The position numbers and the translations under genes were made by a program. DNA of 64,000 bases from positions 248,001-312,000 of the forward strand of contig NZ_JAGTJJ010000002.1 of assembly GCF_028435365.1 (NCBI RefSeq). The letters run 5' to 3'. Positions within the stretch are counted from its first letter, which is position 1; every line of letters begins with the position of its first letter. This document shows positions 62,766 to 64,000 of the stretch, piece after piece. This DNA comes from Polyangium jinanense (GTDB lineage: Bacteria > Myxococcota > Polyangia > Polyangiales > Polyangiaceae). The notes under the pieces are model-generated. The model was given only the letters and a program-made list of their open reading frames with translations. It ran no database searches and was not told the DNA's origin.

Positions 62766-63740
62766 ATGCACGTGATCGTGTTCGGAGCGGGCGCGCTCGG
62801 GCGCATTTACGGTGTTCGCCTCGCCGCGGCGGGCGTTCAGGTCTCGTTCGTCGTCCGGCCCTCGCGCCTCGCCGAGACGTACTCGTTCGTCGTCGAGCAG
62901 GTGAACGGGGACAAGCGCCGCGACGTCATCGCAGAGCCGCGCCGCATCGAGACGATCCCCGCCGACGCGACGCTCGTGCTCCTCGCGGTTCGTTTCGACC
63001 AGCTCGACCTCCTGCGCCAGAACCAGGACGACGCGCTCGCCGAGGCGCTCCGCCAGGGCCCCGGCGTGCCGCTCGTCGTGCTTACGCCCGTCCTGCCGCC
63101 GCAGCTCTCGGCGCTGGAGAAGGCGATCGGGCGGCGCGCCGTCAGCGCGATGCCGGGCGTCGCGGGGTACGTGGACGACGTCGACGATCGTGGCGTCGTT
63201 CGCTACTGGTCGACGGGCATCGTCTCGACGCTCCTCGACGACGACGCCTCGGGCCCTGCGCACTCGATGTCCCGCGACGCGCTCGAGGTCCTCGCTCGGC
63301 GCCTCACGAACGGCGGCTTGCCCACGCGCTTCGAGCGCGACGTCGCCTCGCTCGACGCCGCCAGCACCGTCTCGTTTTTCCCGCTCATCGCGTCGATCGA
63401 CGCGGGCCGCGGCATCGACGGCGTGCTCCACGACAAGGACCTCCTCGACACCGCGCTCGCGGCCGCCAAGGAGTGCGAGGGCCTCGCGAAAAAGCTCGGC
63501 AAGGTCGCGCCGTGGGCGCACGTGCTCACGCGGTTTGTCGGGCCGTACACCATCAAGCCGGGCGTCGCCCTCGCGCGCCGCCTCGCGCCCGAGACCGTAC
63601 GCTTCGTCGAGCGTCACTTCGGCCCGAAGCTCCACGCCCAGCACCTCGCCATGGGCGACAGCATCCGCGAGCTCGGCCGCGAGCAGGGCCTCGACATGCC
63701 CCAGCTCGAACACCTCATGCAGCGGCTCCGCGCGTCATGA
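62766..63740 (+). CDS. Ketopantoate reductase (PanE/ApbA) family oxidoreductase
   Basis: 324 residues. NAD(P)-binding GxGxxG in [20 protein letters not shown], followed by [12 protein letters not shown]; a central region AVRFDQLD; and a helical C-terminal domain ([22 protein letters not shown] helix, here [18 protein letters not shown]). Family members reduce 2-ketopantoate for coenzyme A synthesis, but several paralogues have other substrates. The canonical Lys/Glu active-site motif KNxxN is not obvious, so panE is not assigned. It overlaps the convergent pdxA by six bases. Confidence 0.85.
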   Translation: MHVIVFGAGALGRIYGVRLAAAGVQVSFVVRPSRLAETYSFVVEQVNGDKRRDVIAEPRRIETIPADATLVLLAVRFDQLDLLRQNQDDALAEALRQGPGVPLVVLTPVLPPQLSALEKAIGRRAVSAMPGVAGYVDDVDDRGVVRYWSTGIVSTLLDDDASGPAHSMSRDALEVLARRLTNGGLPTRFERDVASLDAASTVSFFPLIASIDAGRGIDGVLHDKDLLDTALAAAKECEGLAKKLGKVAPWAHVLTRFVGPYTIKPGVALARRLAPETVRFVERHFGPKLHAQHLAMGDSIRELGREQGLDMPQLEHLMQRLRAS

Positions 63741-64000
63741 CGCGCGCGCGGTGAGCGACGCGCGCCCCTCGACCTTCGCGAGCCTGAGCGCGAGCCCGAG
63801 GGCGCTCTCCATCCCGCGTGGATCGGCCTTGCCCATGCCCGCGATGTCGTAGCCCGTCCCGTGATCGACGCTCGTGCGGATCACGGGCAGGCCGAGCGTC
63901 ACGTTCACCGCTTCGCCAAACCCCACGAGCTTGCACGGGATCGTCGCCTGATCGTGGTACATCGCGACGACCCCGTCGAAGGCCCCCGCCGCTTGTTTGC
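63735..64000 (-). CDS. pdxA: 4-hydroxythreonine-4-phosphate dehydrogenase, C-terminal part
   Basis: Only the last 88 codons are in the window; the gene begins beyond the right edge. The visible region is diagnostic: [20 protein letters not shown], then [20 protein letters not shown], then [17 protein letters not shown]. The His in MYHDQ and SVDHGT are metal and substrate ligands. PdxA acts in DXP-independent-start pyridoxal phosphate synthesis. The C-terminal helix ends RASLTARAS. Confidence 0.93.
   Translation of the reverse strand, partial: KQAAGAFDGVVAMYHDQATIPCKLVGFGEAVNVTLGLPVIRTSVDHGTGYDIAGMGKADPRGMESALGLALRLAKVEGRASLTARAS

Overview
The window is GC-rich chromosomal DNA whose gene content points to a large-genome myxobacterium of the Polyangium/Sorangium type. 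The signs are Hanks-type kinases fused to WD40 or to receiver and cyclase domains, tandem FHA proteins, many cysteine-rich lipoproteins, a DUF4360 secreted protein, and heavy use of GTG/TTG starts with ATGA overlaps. This is inference from gene style; no rRNA is present.

Layout. 1-9.6 kb: a truncated kinase-WD40 gene, a fatty acid hydroxylase, a coiled-coil membrane protein, PEP carboxylase, secreted and lipoproteins, TerC and the 4.5S SRP RNA. 9.9-19.8 kb: purD, two tandem FHA proteins, dciA, tRNA-Leu(CAA), a DUF362 protein, a kinase-receiver-cyclase fusion and an Uup-type ABC-F ATPase. 19.8-26.1 kb: a tightly packed minus-strand set (P-loop ATPase, TPR protein, PLD-family lipoprotein, lipoprotein) with a visibly less GC-rich core. 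26.2-30.2 kb: a YfbK-type VWA lipoprotein, a Cys-rich lipoprotein and an acidic-tailed unknown.

30.2-50.4 kb holds the most interesting content: what looks like a dispersed RtcR regulon for RNA repair and Ro/Y-RNA biology. It has a Ro60 (TROVE-VWA) gene rsr, three ~125-nt RNAs with a complete tRNA-like acceptor, D and T arm whose anticodon arm is replaced by a Y-type stem (YrlA-like), three copies of a second hairpin RNA, and rtcR divergent from rtcBA. The rsr leader and two of the RNA loci each carry a near-consensus sigma-54 promoter with an AT-rich palindrome (GGATA-N5/6-TATCC) 95-97 bp upstream of the -24 element. A weaker sigma-54 element precedes rtcB. Between these lie a two-component pair, an intradiol-dioxygenase-like Tat protein, a DUF308 protein, a GNAT enzyme, a urease cluster (ureD-ureAB-ureC-ureF-ureG, no ureE), a HEAT-repeat protein, a beta-propeller lipoprotein and a TauE/SafE permease.

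50.4-64 kb: an AddB/AddA-like helicase-nuclease pair, an HD (MESH1-like) hydrolase, three small exported proteins, a repeat-rich M15/DUF882 peptidase, a CxxC-repeat protein, dtd, a ketopantoate-reductase-family gene and the 3' end of pdxA.
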